Shown here: positions 46,650 to 56,609 of the stretch, one piece after another
How the letters are laid out: the number at the start of each line of letters is the position of its first letter
How positions within the stretch are numbered: position 1 is the stretch's first letter
Source of the DNA: Nostoc sp. PCC 7107
Lineage (GTDB): Bacteria > Cyanobacteriota > Cyanobacteriia > Cyanobacteriales > Nostocaceae
Assembly: GCF_000316625.1 (NCBI RefSeq)
Contig: NC_019676.1
Span: 393,501 to 457,500 of the forward strand
Reading direction: 5' to 3'
Length of the DNA: 64,000 bases
Translations under genes and position numbers: made by a program
The notes under the pieces: generated by a model
Databases searched by the model: none
Told to the model about the DNA's origin: nothing
Seen by the model: the letters and a program-made list of their open reading frames with translations, nothing else

Positions 46650-46683
46650 TGGAAAATCACTTCTGGCTCTTCTACATCCTCAA
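46638..46683 (-). pseudogene. xisH: xisH 3' remnant
   Basis: On the reverse strand EDVEEPEVIFQWIN, overlapping the start of the xisI remnant, resembles the end of XisH proteins (usually ...VILQWI then stop). Only about 15 residues survive, fused to the end of the Uma2 gene. It supports loss of a whole xisHI pair here. Confidence 0.5.
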
Positions 46684-47259
46684 TTACCAAATCATTGCTA
46701 AATTCAAAACAAAACCATTTAAAATATCTTCCCCTGATACTGTAATAGGAGATTCCAAAACATAAACTTCCTTACCTTGTCTATAAATTTCTACTTGTCG
46801 GGATTTACGATTAATTAATAAACCTAAACGCACACCATTGTCTATATATTCCCTCATCTTTTCCTGTGCAACCTTCAAACTATCACTTGGGGAAAGTAAC
46901 TCAATGACAAAATCAGGACAAATGGGGGGAAACTTTTCTTTTTGTTCGTCAGTTAAAGCATTCCATCGTTCTAACTTTATCCAAGCAGCATCAGGAGAAC
47001 GATCGCCACCTTTAGGTAATTTAAAACAAGTAGAAGAATCAAAAGCAATGCCAGTACCATCAGCATCAGTCCAATTCATTACTTGTTGAGTAATTCTAGC
47101 GTTTTTATTTCCCGTCTCTCCCCCCGTGGGTGGCATGATAATTAATTCTCCCGTAGCAGTGCGTTCAAATTTCAAATCACGGTTTGCTTGACATATCTGA
47201 AAAAATTGCTCATCTGTCAATTCCAACGCTGGTTTCAGATTGATTGTTAAAGCATTCAT
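46684..47259 (-). CDS. Uma2 family (DUF820) putative nuclease
   Basis: 191 residues from ATG 47259 (MNALTINLKPALELTDEQFF); the longer ORF start at 47307 reads through the chlH terminator hairpin. The PD-(D/E)xK-type pattern is seen: SPDAAWIKLERWNALTDEQK and CPDFVIELLSPSDSLKVAQEK, with IEL instead of the more common VEV/ExK, so the catalytic lysine position is less clear. Its C-terminus abuts the xisH remnant. This is a second Uma2-type gene in the window (other: 38999). Function unknown. Confidence 0.85.
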   Translation of the reverse strand: MNALTINLKPALELTDEQFFQICQANRDLKFERTATGELIIMPPTGGETGNKNARITQQVMNWTDADGTGIAFDSSTCFKLPKGGDRSPDAAWIKLERWNALTDEQKEKFPPICPDFVIELLSPSDSLKVAQEKMREYIDNGVRLGLLINRKSRQVEIYRQGKEVYVLESPITVSGEDILNGFVLNLAMIW

Positions 47260-47285
47260 AGGAAGATCCCAGATTGAAAAATTAA

Positions 47286-47304
47286 GGCAGGCTTTAGGCC
47301 TGCC
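47286..47304 (-). terminator. hairpin terminator after chlH
   Basis: GGCAGGC (47286-47292), loop TTTAG, GCCTGCC (47298-47304): a seven-pair GC stem ten bases past the chlH stop. On the reverse strand TTAAT follows, a weak U-tract. Confidence 0.6.
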
Positions 47305-47313
47305 CATGTAATC

Positions 47314-50300
47314 CTATTCTATGCCTTCAATGCGGTCTTCAACTTCTTGGTACAACTCGCGGAGGCGTTCTAAATTCTCCTCGCTAGTTTCCCAATAACC
47401 GCGACCATTTACTTCCAACAAAGTTGAGACAATCTTGCGGAAAGAATGGGGGTTGAGGTTAAGTAACCGTTTTTGCATTTCTTCATCTTTGATGAAGGTT
47501 TCGTTGGTATCCTCATAAATCCAGTTGTCCACTGCGCCGGCTGTTGCACTCCAGCCTGTGGTATTTACCAACCGCTTGGAGAGTTCGCGGACACCTTCGT
47601 AACCGTGAGACAGCATACCTTCATACCACTTGGGATTTAATAATTTGGTACGGGCATCTAAGCGCACGGTTTCGGATAAGGTGCGGACTTGGGCGTTAGC
47701 TGTGGTGGTGTCTGCAATGTAGGATGAAGGTTTTTTACCATCACCACGCAGACTTGCTACCAGCTTGGTGGGGTCTGAGTCAAAGTAGTGGGAAACGTCT
47801 GTCAAGCTAATTTCAGAGGAATCCAGGTTTTGGAAAGTTGCATCAGCAGTTTTCAAGGTGCTTTCAAAAATCTGCCGGGATTCATCCATCATTCCGGGGT
47901 TATCGGAATTGAAGGAGAAGGATTTGCGATTGAGGTACATTTCTTGTAACTCGGCTTCGCTGTCCCAACTACTGTTTTCTACCGCCAAGTTGATATTTGA
48001 GGAGTAGGAACCAGAAGCATTGGAGAAGACGCGGGTGGCTGCTTGACGCAGATTAATACCCATTTCCTCAGCTTGCTGCAAAGCGTGTTTGCGGACAAAG
48101 TTCATTTCTAATGGTTCATCTGCTTCCGCCGCCATCTTCACCCCTTGGTCTAGCAAGTTCATTTGGTTGATGAACAAGTCACGGAATACACCAGAACAGT
48201 TAATTACTACATCAATTCTGGGTCTTCCCAACTCTTCTAGGGGGATTAACTCTAACTTGTTCACCCGTCCCAAGGAATCAGGAACCGGACGGACACCGAC
48301 CATCCACATGATTTGTGCCAGGGATTCGCCATAGGTTTTGATGTTATCGGTTCCCCAGAGAACACAGGCGATGGTTTCTGGCCAATTACCGTTGTTTTCA
48401 GCTTTATTCCGCGCCAATAGTCTATCTACGACGATTTTGGCTGATTGGACAGCCGCCGCCGTGGGAATCGATTGGGGGTCGAGGGCGTGGATGTTCTTAC
48501 CTGTGGGCAATACATCGGGGTTACGGATGGGGTCGCCACCAGGGCCGGGAAGAATATATTCGCCTTCTAAGCCTTTGAGTAATGCGCCGAGTTCGTTGTC
48601 TGCACAAACTTGTTGTAAGCAGAATTCTAAATACTCGAACAGGGGTTTTAAAACTGAGGTATCAACTTTGGGATACCCAGCTTTGTGCAGTGCTTCTACC
48701 CAAGGTTCCTTTTTGCCCATGTTGAAGAAATTCAACTTGGAAACTAGGGAAACCCTTCCTTCAGCATCGGTTTGTTCTTGTATTAATGCACCAACGGCGG
48801 CACGAGTAGCTAGGGTGATTTCTTGTAGTAGTTGGACATCTTCTAAGATACCGCGATCGCTATTTTGGTAAATCTCGTCAATATCCCGCCCTAAACTATT
48901 GGCAATAATCCGCGGTAAGCTGACAATTTCTTCTTCTTGACGGTCTAAGCTGGCAATATTTACCAGGGTAGCAACGGCTTCCTCAGCAGTTGGCGGTTTA
49001 CCAATGACGTGCAAACCACAAGGTAATAACCGAGATTCGATTTCCATTAGCTTGCGGTAGACGCTGCCGACAATATTATCCCGTTCTTCGGGGGTCATAT
49101 CTTTGGCATCGGTTTCGGGCAAGTTAATATCTTTATCCAGGTTGACGATGCGGCATTTATCCATAATCGTGTTGACGATGGGGATACCGCGACCGCTATC
49201 TTTTAAGGTTTGGTAAGAAGCAATTAACTCGCTGAGTTCTTTCAACCCTTTGTACAAACCAGCGTTTTCAGCGGGTGGTGTCAGGTAAGAAATTGTCTCG
49301 GCGTAACTGCGGCGTTTAGCAATTGTGGCTTCGCTGGGGTTGTTAGCGGCGTAGTAGTACAGGTTGGGAATGTTACCAATCAAGTTATCGGGGTAACAAT
49401 CACCAGACATCCCCATTTGCTTACCTGGCATGAATTCCAAGGAACCATGTGTACCGAAGTGCAGTACCGCATCCGCACCCCAAACTCTTTCAAGATAGGT
49501 GTAGTAAGCCGCAAAACCGTGGTGAGGGCTGGCGGAACGGGAGAATAACAACCGCATCGGGTCGCCTTCGTAACCAAACGTAGGCTGAACACCGATAAAG
49601 ACGTTACCAAATTGCTTACCGTAAATCAGCAAGTTTTGTCCATCGCTGTTGAGGTTTCCTGGTGGTGGCCCCCAGTTTTCTTCTAGGCGTTGGGAATAAG
49701 GTGTGAGTGCCTCATATTCTGGCACTGACATTTTGTAAGCAATGTTCAGTTCCGGGCTGGCATACTGTGCTTGTGCGTCGTGGATGACTTCCTGCATCAA
49801 AGCTTCAGCTGATTCTGGTAACTCTGGCAAGTCGTAGCCGTTGTTTCGCAGCGCCTTCATGACTTCGTAGATGGAACCGAATACATCTAAGTAAGCTGCT
49901 GTACCGACGTTGCCTTTGTCGGGGGGGAAACTGAAAACGGTGATGGCAACTTTTTTATCTAGTTTGGGTTTGCGGCGCAGGTTAGCCCATCTCAAAGCAC
50001 GTTGGGCAACAGCTTCGATGCGATCGCGCAGTGCGATCGCTTTTCCTGTCGCCCCATCTCTACCCGATAAGATAATCGGTTCAATCGCCCCATCTAGTTC
50101 AGGAATGGCAATTTGTAAAGCTACTTGAATGGGATGTAAGCCTAAATCGCTATCTAACCATTCTTCGGTGGTTTGGAATACCAAGGGTAACGCCACCATG
50201 TAAGGGCGATTTAAGCGTTTGAGTGAGTCAATTGCTTTGGGATGGTCTTGTCTAGCTGGGCCGCCAACTAACGCAAAACCAGTTAAGGATATGACTGCAT

Positions 50301-51300
50301 CAACTAGTGCTGTGTTGGTGGTTGGTTCGTAGAAATAAGCATCCACAGGCTTGGAGAAATCCAAACCACCAGCAAACACAGGCACTACCCGTGCGCCGAG
50401 GGATTCTAATTCCTGTACCATTGCCACGTAATGGGCATCATCACCTGTAACTAGGTGAGTGCGTTGTAATACTAAGCCTACACAAGGGGCTAGGGGATCT
50501 TTCAAATCACTGGAAATATCTTTACGGGCTGTATACCAGTTGAGATATTCTCGGACATCCTCATACATGGTGGTTGCTAAAGGATGCCAAATCCCCATAT
50601 CAGGGTAAACAACTGGTGCTTCATATTCCAGAGACGCAGAACCTTGTTTGTCTACGCCTTTTAATACATACTTGTCAGCCAGCATCAGCAAGAAGTTTTC
50701 CAGGTTTTCTGGAGAACCACCTAACCAATACTGAAAACTCAACATGAAATTGCGTGCGTCCTGTGCCTTTTCCATAGGCAAGAACTTCAACACTTGGGGC
50801 AGTGTCCGCAAGAGTTTCAGCATTCCATCTTGGAATCCGGCACCGGATTTTTCTTTGCGTTTCCGCATGAATTGTGCGATCGCACTCTTCGATTGACCCA
50901 ACTGCGCCAAGGAAAAACTGCCCATTTTATTTAGGCGCATTACCTCTGGCATTGAGGGGAAAACAACGGCAACGTCTAAATTATCGCGGTACGGTTCTAC
51001 TGCGGTTACTACTTTTTGTGCTAAGTCTTCGATAAAAATCAGAGAGGCAATAAAAATATTGGCACTTTGTATATCGCGTTGGAACTCTTCATAGTTTTCT
51101 TGGTCTCTGAGTTCCTCAATTAAGTACCCACTGATTTCGATCGCCAGATCGGGACTGTTCGCGTTAATTGTGCGAACCGCTTGCGATAATGCACTCTGGT
51201 ACTGGGACTCAAGCACGACATAGACCACCTTAATTAAATTACGTCCGCGCAGGTTTTCAGGCGCAATGTGTCTAATGGTGGACTTGACGTGGGTGAACAT
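47314..51300 (-). CDS. chlH: magnesium chelatase subunit H
   Basis: 1328 residues, the normal ChlH length, from ATG 51300 ([21 protein letters not shown]) preceded by AGAGGAAGC; 59 further in-frame residues at 51477 are not needed and are excluded. ChlH binds protoporphyrin IX and, with ChlI and ChlD, inserts Mg2+ at the cost of ATP, the first committed step to chlorophyll. Hallmark parts: [60 protein letters not shown] and [20 protein letters not shown]. Cytoplasmic/thylakoid-associated. Ends at a GC hairpin. Confidence 0.97.
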   Translation of the reverse strand: MFTHVKSTIRHIAPENLRGRNLIKVVYVVLESQYQSALSQAVRTINANSPDLAIEISGYLIEELRDQENYEEFQRDIQSANIFIASLIFIEDLAQKVVTAVEPYRDNLDVAVVFPSMPEVMRLNKMGSFSLAQLGQSKSAIAQFMRKRKEKSGAGFQDGMLKLLRTLPQVLKFLPMEKAQDARNFMLSFQYWLGGSPENLENFLLMLADKYVLKGVDKQGSASLEYEAPVVYPDMGIWHPLATTMYEDVREYLNWYTARKDISSDLKDPLAPCVGLVLQRTHLVTGDDAHYVAMVQELESLGARVVPVFAGGLDFSKPVDAYFYEPTTNTALVDAVISLTGFALVGGPARQDHPKAIDSLKRLNRPYMVALPLVFQTTEEWLDSDLGLHPIQVALQIAIPELDGAIEPIILSGRDGATGKAIALRDRIEAVAQRALRWANLRRKPKLDKKVAITVFSFPPDKGNVGTAAYLDVFGSIYEVMKALRNNGYDLPELPESAEALMQEVIHDAQAQYASPELNIAYKMSVPEYEALTPYSQRLEENWGPPPGNLNSDGQNLLIYGKQFGNVFIGVQPTFGYEGDPMRLLFSRSASPHHGFAAYYTYLERVWGADAVLHFGTHGSLEFMPGKQMGMSGDCYPDNLIGNIPNLYYYAANNPSEATIAKRRSYAETISYLTPPAENAGLYKGLKELSELIASYQTLKDSGRGIPIVNTIMDKCRIVNLDKDINLPETDAKDMTPEERDNIVGSVYRKLMEIESRLLPCGLHVIGKPPTAEEAVATLVNIASLDRQEEEIVSLPRIIANSLGRDIDEIYQNSDRGILEDVQLLQEITLATRAAVGALIQEQTDAEGRVSLVSKLNFFNMGKKEPWVEALHKAGYPKVDTSVLKPLFEYLEFCLQQVCADNELGALLKGLEGEYILPGPGGDPIRNPDVLPTGKNIHALDPQSIPTAAAVQSAKIVVDRLLARNKAENNGNWPETIACVLWGTDNIKTYGESLAQIMWMVGVRPVPDSLGRVNKLELIPLEELGRPRIDVVINCSGVFRDLFINQMNLLDQGVKMAAEADEPLEMNFVRKHALQQAEEMGINLRQAATRVFSNASGSYSSNINLAVENSSWDSEAELQEMYLNRKSFSFNSDNPGMMDESRQIFESTLKTADATFQNLDSSEISLTDVSHYFDSDPTKLVASLRGDGKKPSSYIADTTTANAQVRTLSETVRLDARTKLLNPKWYEGMLSHGYEGVRELSKRLVNTTGWSATAGAVDNWIYEDTNETFIKDEEMQKRLLNLNPHSFRKIVSTLLEVNGRGYWETSEENLERLRELYQEVEDRIEGIE

Positions 51301-51754
51301 GCTTCCTCTGCTCCTTTGATGCGTGTTCTCGACTTGAAGTTTTTGATGGCTGATAACGCCACTGATTACTTCTTTTATTCGGCAATAAGTGTTTTTTATC
51401 AGAAAAACCTTGCCCAGAGAGCATTTTGCCTGATTTATGACACAAATTGATATAAAAATCGCAAACTTTGTTAACAAACATTAATAAATAATAAAAGTAA
51501 ATGCTCGAATTATGTAACAAAATCTTAATATTTTTCCTATAATTCTCACAAATCGGTAATTTTGAGGAGCGATATAGTCAAAAAAATAAATATGTAATTT
51601 TGTCAAGTATTTAATAGTAAATTTAAGCAAAGAATAATAAAGAGGTCAGGATTCGCGTATTATTTCCCCATTTTTTCATAGTGATACCAAATAAAGAGCG
51701 ATCGCCTGACTAAACAACTAACATAAAATCAGATTTACTAAGGGAGGAGGTGCG
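51301..51754. other. AT-rich intergenic region, no gene seen
   Basis: 450 bases between chlH (leftward) and a DUF2281 gene (rightward), carrying both promoters. AT-rich with A-runs; no open frame, RNA or palindrome that I can support. Confidence 0.35.
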
Positions 51755-52000
51755 ATGGCTACTCAAGTTGTAAATACCACCTCAGAATTAATTGCCAAGT
51801 TGCAAACTCTAGCACCAGAACAGCAACAGCAGGTCTTAGATTTTGTGGAATTTTTAATGCAAAAATATGCTCAACCTGAAAAAACCCAAGAAACTCTTCA
51901 ACAACGACTCCCAGACTTAAATCGAGGCGAAATTTGGATGAGTGATGATTTTAATGATCCTTTACCTGATGAATTTTGGATGGGCGAAGGAGAAATATAG
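51755..52000 (+). CDS. DUF2281 family antitoxin-like protein
   Basis: 81 residues: TTSELIAKLQTLAPEQQQQV, then LDFVEFLMQKYA is the DUF2281 helix pair, and the acidic tail (WMSDDFNDPLPDEFWMGEGE) is typical of small antitoxins that fold onto a toxin. The start ATG follows GGGAGGAGGTGCG, a strong ribosome site. No toxin gene follows; a 26-codon frame at 52126-52203 may be the remains of one. Function is inferred from family and length. Confidence 0.75.
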   Translation: MATQVVNTTSELIAKLQTLAPEQQQQVLDFVEFLMQKYAQPEKTQETLQQRLPDLNRGEIWMSDDFNDPLPDEFWMGEGEI

Positions 52001-52217
52001 GCATCCGATTTGATTTTTGAAATTATCTTTCAAGGCTGAGAGTAGAGAGTAGGAAAGAGCATTTTTTGGGTGTACTGTATTTTTTTCAGAAATCAAATGC
52101 GAGTCCTATAGTATTTTTGATTAGTATGAAAATTCCAACTTCTCAAGAGTTATCTTATTTAGCAGATGAATTAAATAATGTAGATAATTATCAAGGTAAT
52201 TAGTATTTATATTTTCA

Positions 52218-52820
52218 CTACCCCTCTCGCACCATCCAAACCAACATTCCTAATAGAATTTCCACTGGAGGAACTGTATAATCAGTCAAATCAATACTTA
52301 ATGTTTGCTCTACTAATTTCAAAAATCTCCAAGTAGTGCCACTGCTAACACTTCCGTAAATTGTCTTAATTGGGATATTATTCGTTTCATTAAATTTTTG
52401 CGCTGCAATCATTTCTGCGGCACATTGCCCTAAACCTGGTTTCAAATCACCTTTTTTCGCTTCAATAATTACAATAACAGGAGCTTCAATAAATATTTGT
52501 TCAGGTGAGCGGCTAATTAAAAAATCACACACCCCACTTAAGCCTAAATCTGGTGCAACTGTAAAATCTTCACCCGAAAACAAGCTAACTTTGCGTTCGA
52601 GTATTTTTCGGACTTCTAAAAGAATAGGACTAATAATTAACTCTGATCGGGCTTTTTCTGAACTTGTCGCTGTTGCTAGTGGGATGCCTTCACTTAGTGC
52701 TTCTTGGAGATAAGGAGTAGGTTTTATTGGTTGTATTTCTGGTAAAAAACGTGCGTTTTCAACTATTTTTAAGTTGAAGTCGCGTTTGACTTTTGCCAGT
52801 GAGAAGTCACTATAAGACAT
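52218..52820 (-). CDS. PD-(D/E)xK-like conserved cyanobacterial protein
   Basis: 200 residues. The middle holds GVCDFLISRSPEQIFIEAPV followed by IVIIEAKKGDLKPGLGQCAA, where D...E-A-K is the metal-binding pattern of PD-(D/E)xK nucleases, and the later glutamine/cysteine region matches the helical continuation. Such proteins are widespread hypothetical proteins in cyanobacteria, near genes of mobile origin. No domain with a known target is visible. Reverse strand, close to the Rpn-like gene, 27 bases apart. Confidence 0.7.
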   Translation of the reverse strand: MSYSDFSLAKVKRDFNLKIVENARFLPEIQPIKPTPYLQEALSEGIPLATATSSEKARSELIISPILLEVRKILERKVSLFSGEDFTVAPDLGLSGVCDFLISRSPEQIFIEAPVIVIIEAKKGDLKPGLGQCAAEMIAAQKFNETNNIPIKTIYGSVSSGTTWRFLKLVEQTLSIDLTDYTVPPVEILLGMLVWMVREG

Positions 52821-52846
52821 GAGGAATTAAATATTTTGTTTGAACA

Positions 52847-53065
52847 TCATTGAATTTCAGTATTTTCTATTTGAGCTTGTAATTTTTGAACCTGTTCGAC
52901 AGTTAAATCAGTAACTTCAACAATTAATTCAATATCAAAACCTTTACTCAGCATATTTCTGGCAATTTCCTGAGCTTTTTGTTCTAAACCTTGTTTAAAC
53001 CCCTGTTCAAAACCTTCCTGAAACCATTCTTGCCAAATATCTTGATCAATAACCAATTCACGCAT
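52847..53065 (-). pseudogene. duplicated 3' fragment of the Rpn-like nuclease gene
   Basis: 72 codons (MRELVIDQDIWQEWFQEGF through VEQVQKLQAQIENTEIQ) repeat the last 65 or so residues of the adjacent gene (MRESVIYQDILQEGLEQGIQ through IEQLQKLQAQTEDTQPQ) with clear divergence. It lies directly downstream on the same strand and lacks the nuclease core. A tandem duplication or recombination product with decay is the simplest reading. Confidence 0.65.
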
Positions 53066-53069
53066 AAAG

Positions 53070-53852
53070 TTACTGGGGTTGAGTGTCTTCTGTTTGAGCC
53101 TGCAATTTTTGCAACTGTTCAATAGTTAAACCTGTGGCATCCGCAATTATTTCGAGACTAATACCTTTATTAATCAGTTTGATGGCAATTTCTTGAGTGT
53201 TTTGTTGAATCCCCTGCTCAAGACCTTCTTGTAAAATATCTTGATAAATTACAGATTCGCGCATAATATCACTCCGCAAAATTCTTTTAATCACGTCCTT
53301 ATTTAATACTAACCCAGATAACACGGCCGTTGATGCAGCAAGATTACTGCGGATTCTGGTATCTTCGATTGCTTCAATAACTTGAGCTACTTCTTCTAAG
53401 GTTCGCGTTTGATTATTGGTTTGGCTTAAAGTTGCAAATGGTAGCAAACCTGGGCAATTGAAAAATATTTCCGTAGGCTGTTCCCACAGTCGAATTACGT
53501 CAAATCTGTGCCAGCTATTTTCTAAAATAAATTCGGTTTGATAAACTAACTCAGAATCGCTTGGTTGTAAATAAATTACTACCTGACGCATTTTTTTCTG
53601 GGGAAATTTGCGATACCCGCGTAAGCGATAATCACTCATCCGAAAGGGAATCTCAACTTTTGGTCTGGTTTGAAATTCTAGATGGAGGACAATTTCATCA
53701 GACTGTAACAAAATTAGCGCATCTGCCCGTATGGGTTCGAGGGATAATTCCGATGGACTTAGTTGAGTTAGTGCAATTGGTTCATTCAGTAGCCAAGTTG
53801 CAAAGTCACTGGTAAATGATTCAGCAAGGAACTTACAGACATTATCATACAT
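53070..53852 (-). CDS. Rpn/YhgA-like PD-(D/E)xK nuclease
   Basis: 260 residues from ATG 53852 (MYDNVCKFLAESFTSDFATW); a start at 53873 is also in frame. This is the Rpn/transposase_31-type family: EPIRADALILLQSDEIVLHL followed by EFQTRPKVEIPFRMSDYRLR contains the D...ExQ metal site of the nuclease fold. The C-terminus is a helical Gln-rich tail with repeated QGLEQGIQQNTQ. In E. coli Rpn proteins promote recA-independent recombination; the cyanobacterial copies are of unknown role. Neighbour fragment downstream is a partial copy. Confidence 0.78.
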   Translation of the reverse strand: MYDNVCKFLAESFTSDFATWLLNEPIALTQLSPSELSLEPIRADALILLQSDEIVLHLEFQTRPKVEIPFRMSDYRLRGYRKFPQKKMRQVVIYLQPSDSELVYQTEFILENSWHRFDVIRLWEQPTEIFFNCPGLLPFATLSQTNNQTRTLEEVAQVIEAIEDTRIRSNLAASTAVLSGLVLNKDVIKRILRSDIMRESVIYQDILQEGLEQGIQQNTQEIAIKLINKGISLEIIADATGLTIEQLQKLQAQTEDTQPQ

Positions 53853-53911
53853 AGGTTGTAATTTTATCAGCACTTAGCCCCAACGAATGGAATTCGCGGC
53901 TATCAGAACAA

Positions 53912-53929
53912 AGTCCGCCTGCTCGGACT
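53912..53929. repeat. AGTCCG-CGGACT palindrome repeat
   Basis: AGTCCGCCTGCTCGGACT, a six-pair stem with a six-base loop, in the 220-base gap between the Rpn-like gene and mazG. A common dispersed Nostoc-type palindrome (AGTCCGCCTGC...). May end transcripts, but no U-run follows. Confidence 0.5.
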
Positions 53930-54096
53930 AATGTAAAATCGAAGGTTTTCAAAAGATTTATAAAGAAAATTTTTCATATTACTTTATTCCCGACAACATA
54001 ATTAATAGATTTCAGCCAATTTTTCTCCAAAAACAAGGATGCCAATTTTAGATTTTTGATTGCCCATTGATAAATTACCGAATCTAAAATTCTTGA

Positions 54097-54921
54097 TTAA
54101 GACTCTTGGGCAAGTTGAGCTTTTGCCTGTTGCCAGAGTATTTCTAACTCATCCAAACTGTAATCAGAGAGGGGGCGGTCAACCACTGCCTCCATTTTTT
54201 GTAACCTCTGCACAAACCGCTGATTTGTCCCTTGCAAAGCGGCGCTAGGGTCAAGATTATACCAACGGGCTAACTGAATCACCGCAAATAATAAATCGCC
54301 TAACTCTGCTTGTTGGCGTTCTGGTGTTTCCTCTGCCAAAGCTTGGTGAAACTCGCCTAACTCTTCGTGAAACTTTGCCCACACGCCATCAATATTTTCC
54401 CATTCAAAGCCTACCGCCGCCGCTTTATGAGAAATTTTCATCGCCGCCATCAATGGGGGCAGAGTGCGCCCGTAGCGGCTGAGTTTGGCACTAAGTTGGT
54501 GTTTTTCGGGAGTTGCTTCGCCTTTTTCTGCTGCTTTAATTTGCTCCCAATTTTGCCGCACCTCATCGATATTCTGTACCGACACATCACCAAAAACATG
54601 GGGATGGCGGCGAATGAGTTTTTGCGAAATCCCTTGGGCGACTTGTTTGAGAGTGAATTTTTGGTACTCCTTGGCGATTTGGGCTTGTAAAACAACTTGT
54701 AACAGCAAATCGCCTAATTCCTCAGAAATTGCCGCTTGATCACCACTTTGAATTGCATCTACCACTTCATAAGCTTCTTCAATCACATAAGGTATAAGCG
54801 TTTCGGGAGTTTGTACTAAATCCCAAGGACAACCCCCATCAGGCGATCGCAATTTTGCCACTACATCAATTAATTCTTGTAACGCCGCTAATGTTTCAGC
54901 CTGATTGTGATTTAGTTCCAT
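54097..54921 (-). CDS. mazG: nucleoside triphosphate pyrophosphohydrolase MazG
   Basis: 274 residues from ATG 54921 (MELNHNQAETLAALQELIDV); ATG 54939 is in frame but adds only six residues. MazG removes pyrophosphate from (d)NTPs, including (p)ppGpp-linked pools, in the cytoplasm. Two MazG repeats are visible: SPDGGCPWDLVQTPETLIPY then VIEEAYEVVDAIQSGD...EELGDLLLQVVLQ, and KAAAVGFEWENIDGVWAKFH with E-x2-E motifs (ELGEFHQAL, AELGDLLFAVIQL). Metal-binding ExxE-x12-ExxD patterns are present in both. Confidence 0.93.
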   Translation of the reverse strand: MELNHNQAETLAALQELIDVVAKLRSPDGGCPWDLVQTPETLIPYVIEEAYEVVDAIQSGDQAAISEELGDLLLQVVLQAQIAKEYQKFTLKQVAQGISQKLIRRHPHVFGDVSVQNIDEVRQNWEQIKAAEKGEATPEKHQLSAKLSRYGRTLPPLMAAMKISHKAAAVGFEWENIDGVWAKFHEELGEFHQALAEETPERQQAELGDLLFAVIQLARWYNLDPSAALQGTNQRFVQRLQKMEAVVDRPLSDYSLDELEILWQQAKAQLAQES

Positions 54922-55069
54922 AACTAATCTATTGCCCACCTAAATACTTTTTCTACTATTGTCGCCCCATTCCCCACCCCCATTCCCTCGATTCTGGGTA
55001 AATTTGCTAGAGTGACACTAGGATTTTTCAGTTAAATCTCTGAAATTCAGCCAGCAGACGAGGCTACCC

Positions 55070-56542
55070 ATGCTTACAAATACCCTACTTCTCTCGAACC
55101 AACTACCAACTTTAAAATACTCCTCCACTACAGAACGATTCGATGAAACGTGGGAAGCCCCCCTGGCAACCCTTTTGGGACTAGGACGCGCCGCTGGTGC
55201 TGACTTCATCGAATTTTTCTTAGAGCGTCGCAATTACATTAATTGTTTAGCAGAAGACGATGCCATCACCAGCATTTCACCTAGTTTTGCTACAGGTGCA
55301 GGGGTGAGAGTCTTTCGCGGCAAAGGTGATTGCTATGTGAGTACAAATGACCTTTCCTTTGCTGGGTTGAAAGCAGCTTTAGAAAAAGGACTTTCCATTT
55401 TAGGGTTACAACTACCCGCACCTTATTCTTTTATCCCAGAAATTAACCTCGAATTATTGCGAGACTACGCCACAAAACGCGGTAAAGATAGCTGGTTAGG
55501 GCTGTGTAGCTCTATCCGCGAAATGGGCGAAATCCTCTTGGACGGTAATGCTGCTCTCATGCAAAAAGCCAGCCATGTCCAATCACGCCGCGCCATTTAT
55601 TTCCGAGATTGGCAAGAAGTGTTAGTCGCCTCTAGTGATGGCACCTTTGCCCGTGACATTCGCCTCACCCAGTCTGTAGGATTTAACTTATTGTCTGCCG
55701 ATGGTGCTAATCGTTCTTCTATTGGTGAACGTGCAGGAAATACTAGCGATGCTAACTTCCTGAGAACTTGGGACTATACCCAAGCCGCCGAGCAAATCGC
55801 TGAATCTGCTGGCAAAATGCTGTATGCAGATTATGTTGAATCTGGTAATTACCCCATCATCATGGCCAATCACTTTGGCGGGGTAATCTTCCACGAAGCC
55901 TGCGGACACCTGCTAGAAACCACCCAAATTGAGCGCAATACTACCCCCTTTGCCGACAAAAAAGGCGAAAAAATTGCCCATGAAAGTTTAACAGCTTGGG
56001 ATGAAGGACGTTCTGACAATGCCTTCGGGACAATTGACATGGATGACGAAGGTATGCCGGCACAGAGAACATTACTCATAGAAAAAGGTATTCTCAAGAA
56101 TTTCTTAGCCGATAGAGCCGGTTCTTGGCGTACCGGACACCCCAGAACAGGTAGCGGCCGCCGCCAAAATTATACCTTTGCTGCTGCCAGCCGGATGCGT
56201 AACACCTACATTGCCACTGGGGAATACACCAACGAAGATTTATTTGCCTCTATTGATAAAGGCATTTACTGTAAAAAAATGGGTGGCGGTAGTGTTGGCG
56301 CTACAGGTCAATTTAACTTTAGTGTGGATGAAGCTTACTTAATTGAAAATGGCAAAATTACCAAGCCATTAAAAGGAGCAATTTTAATTGGTGAAGCCAA
56401 GGAAATTATGAATAAAATTTCTATGTGTTCCCAAGATTTAGAATTAGCTCCAGGCTTCTGTGGTTCCGTCAGTGGCAGCATTTACACCACAGTTGGACAA
56501 CCACATATTAAAGTTGATTCCATCACCGTCGGCGGACGTTAA
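55070..56542 (+). CDS. tldD: TldD family metalloprotease
   Basis: 490 residues. The zinc-protease motif is [19 protein letters not shown], i.e. HEACGH (HExxxH), the TldD signature. The family forms a heterodimer with TldE/PmbA and degrades peptides or matures peptide natural products such as microcin B17. Also typical is [20 protein letters not shown]. The gene is 67 bases upstream of tldE on the same strand, so a two-gene operon is likely. The N-terminus from ATG 55070 is longer than in E. coli TldD; a later start is possible. Confidence 0.92.
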   Translation: MLTNTLLLSNQLPTLKYSSTTERFDETWEAPLATLLGLGRAAGADFIEFFLERRNYINCLAEDDAITSISPSFATGAGVRVFRGKGDCYVSTNDLSFAGLKAALEKGLSILGLQLPAPYSFIPEINLELLRDYATKRGKDSWLGLCSSIREMGEILLDGNAALMQKASHVQSRRAIYFRDWQEVLVASSDGTFARDIRLTQSVGFNLLSADGANRSSIGERAGNTSDANFLRTWDYTQAAEQIAESAGKMLYADYVESGNYPIIMANHFGGVIFHEACGHLLETTQIERNTTPFADKKGEKIAHESLTAWDEGRSDNAFGTIDMDDEGMPAQRTLLIEKGILKNFLADRAGSWRTGHPRTGSGRRQNYTFAAASRMRNTYIATGEYTNEDLFASIDKGIYCKKMGGGSVGATGQFNFSVDEAYLIENGKITKPLKGAILIGEAKEIMNKISMCSQDLELAPGFCGSVSGSIYTTVGQPHIKVDSITVGGR

Positions 56543-56587
56543 TTATATACAACCACAGATGAATAACATCCATCTGCGGTTAATTTA

Positions 56588-56606
56588 AAATCCAAAATCC
56601 AAATTG
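56588..56606 (+). repeat. AAATCCAAAATCCAAATT heptamer repeat
   Basis: Two to three tandem (C)CAAAAT units just before the tldE start. Same family as the array at 36380. Confidence 0.5.
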
Positions 56607-56609
56607 ACT

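Noticed and set aside
52126-52203. 26-codon forward frame after the DUF2281 gene (MKIPTSQELSYLADELNN)
   Set aside because: Too short to judge and without a clear ribosome site; it may be a toxin remnant, but there is not enough to call it.
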